Source: Hymenoscyphus infarciens
Taxonomy: Eukaryota; Ascomycota; Leotiomycetes; Helotiales; Helotiaceae
DNA: 64,000 bases
Assembly (NCBI GenBank): GCA_001414345.1
Contig: LLCB01000091.1
Coordinates: 1-64,000, forward strand
Reading direction: 5' to 3'
Positions 63,401-64,000 of this stretch are shown piece by piece. The notes under the pieces were generated by a model. It worked only from the letters and a program-made list of their open reading frames with translations, ran no database searches and was not told the origin of the DNA. The position numbers and the translations under genes are program-made. Positions within the stretch are counted from its first letter, which is position 1. Each line of letters starts with the position of its first letter.

Positions 63401-63763
63401 TAAACCAAACTCAATTGCAGCTTACTTTGAAAGATTAAGCCACCTAGACGTGTGGGAAGAGTTCGAAATAGAGAGTCTGATTGAACCAGAAAATTATCAA
63501 CGTTTTAAACCAAAGAGAGTTCCCATTTCTAAATTGAAAATCTGAAAGCTATAGAAAGCGAGGTAAGCAGACCTGAAACTATCTATCAAATACTCTAACG
63601 CCTCCGTAATCGAACCGGAAGAAACCAACTCTTGGGTTACTACAATGATTAAGTAGAAACCAATGTCGCGTATATAAGTCCTGGTAAGAGACGCTGACCG
63701 ATTGTCTTCTAAAAGCTGATAAAAACGTGCTCTGACGTCCCCCTTTATAGCATCCTATATGTA
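60479..63763. other. No gene seen; composition declines to the right
   Basis: The first 1.4 kb looks like ordinary intergenic or 3' untranslated DNA. From about 61.95 kb AT rises and TAA/TAG become common, with CA still present, suggesting light RIP. Repeated TAGGTAACC-type words occur at about 62630-62760, and TTATAAAAAACC at 62788 resembles a TATA box. A frame with VDEFWTAKALLEIN near 63220-63260 may be a remnant of a gene, but I cannot extend it. Confidence 0.45.
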
Positions 63764-64000
63764 CTAAAAGTCGGAAACGACTAAATCGTAAGTCGTAAAT
63801 CGCAAATCGTAAAGTATTACTTTATTTTTTAATTTAAGTTCCCTCTCTTCTTCTCCCCTCCCCGCCTCTATATTAAGACTAGATAGTCTTAACCATAGTA
63901 ACTAATTAGATAATTAGAAGAGAGGACGAATATTACGTATATAGTAGTAATATCGCTACCTTGCTATTAATAGACTCCTTACTCTCTATTACCTAACTTT
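63764..64000. mobile_element. Second copy of MITE M1, cut by the window edge
   Basis: It begins CTAAAAGTCGGAAACGAC after TA, followed by AAATCGT/AAGTCGT/AAATCGC units as at 25334. The following ATTAAGACTAGATAGTCTTAA segment and TATTACGTATATAGTAGTAATA correspond, reversed, to the 25.75-25.86 kb part of the first copy. The interior is therefore inverted relative to the ends, or the element is largely palindromic. Confidence 0.75.

Overview
The window looks like nuclear DNA of a filamentous ascomycete (Pezizomycotina, perhaps Leotiomycetes; the class is a guess). Three things support this: short spliceosomal introns of 50-115 bases in the two genes, fungus-specific families (DUF1996 and a Clr5-like domain), and a sharp two-part base composition. 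Roughly 1-23.4 kb, 26-42.1 kb and 42.46-50.3 kb are extremely AT-rich, nearly without CA/TG and full of TA. That is the mark of repeat-induced point mutation (RIP), and it turns Gln/Trp/Arg codons into stops. Ordinary-composition DNA lies at about 23.45-25.33 kb, 42.14-42.46 kb and 50.3-63.76 kb.

Left AT block (1-23.4 kb): the 3' end of a chromodomain Ty3/gypsy element with its LTR (to 1789) is followed by a four-level nest. A second gypsy chromovirus (about 2.3-20.25 kb) is split by LINE-2 (15-bp target duplication, 5346-5360/18751-18765). LINE-2 is split inside its reverse transcriptase by a probable hAT DNA transposon (8-bp duplication, 6618-6625/16806-16813). The hAT is split by LINE-1 (14-bp duplication, 9103-9116/14842-14855). 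All of it is dead.

Island 23.45-25.33 kb: a tRNA-Phe(GAA) gene on the minus strand (23676-23817). It has the normal anticodon-loop intron plus a 51-nt insertion in the T loop with GTAAGT...TAG ends, a branch-like motif and no target duplication. This is the most unusual object in the window.

Middle AT block (25.3-42.1 kb): a TA-flanked MITE, then a second hAT-like element carrying a Ty1/copia element (LTRs 29999-30150/39822-39972). The copia carries an LTR element (32121-36430, target duplication ATAAG), and two different MITEs sit inside that element's LTRs.

Right AT block (42.46-50.30 kb): one RIP-degraded copia on the minus strand with about 200-bp LTRs, containing an antisense reading-frame relic.

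Gene-bearing part (50.3-63.76 kb): a six-exon DUF1996 gene (52169-53582) and a two-exon Clr5-like gene (59609-60478). There is much DNA without a supportable gene, and a 44-bp-arm perfect hairpin at 56007-56101. A second copy of the 25.3-kb MITE family begins at 63764 and runs off the edge. Nothing suggests operons or a metabolic cluster.
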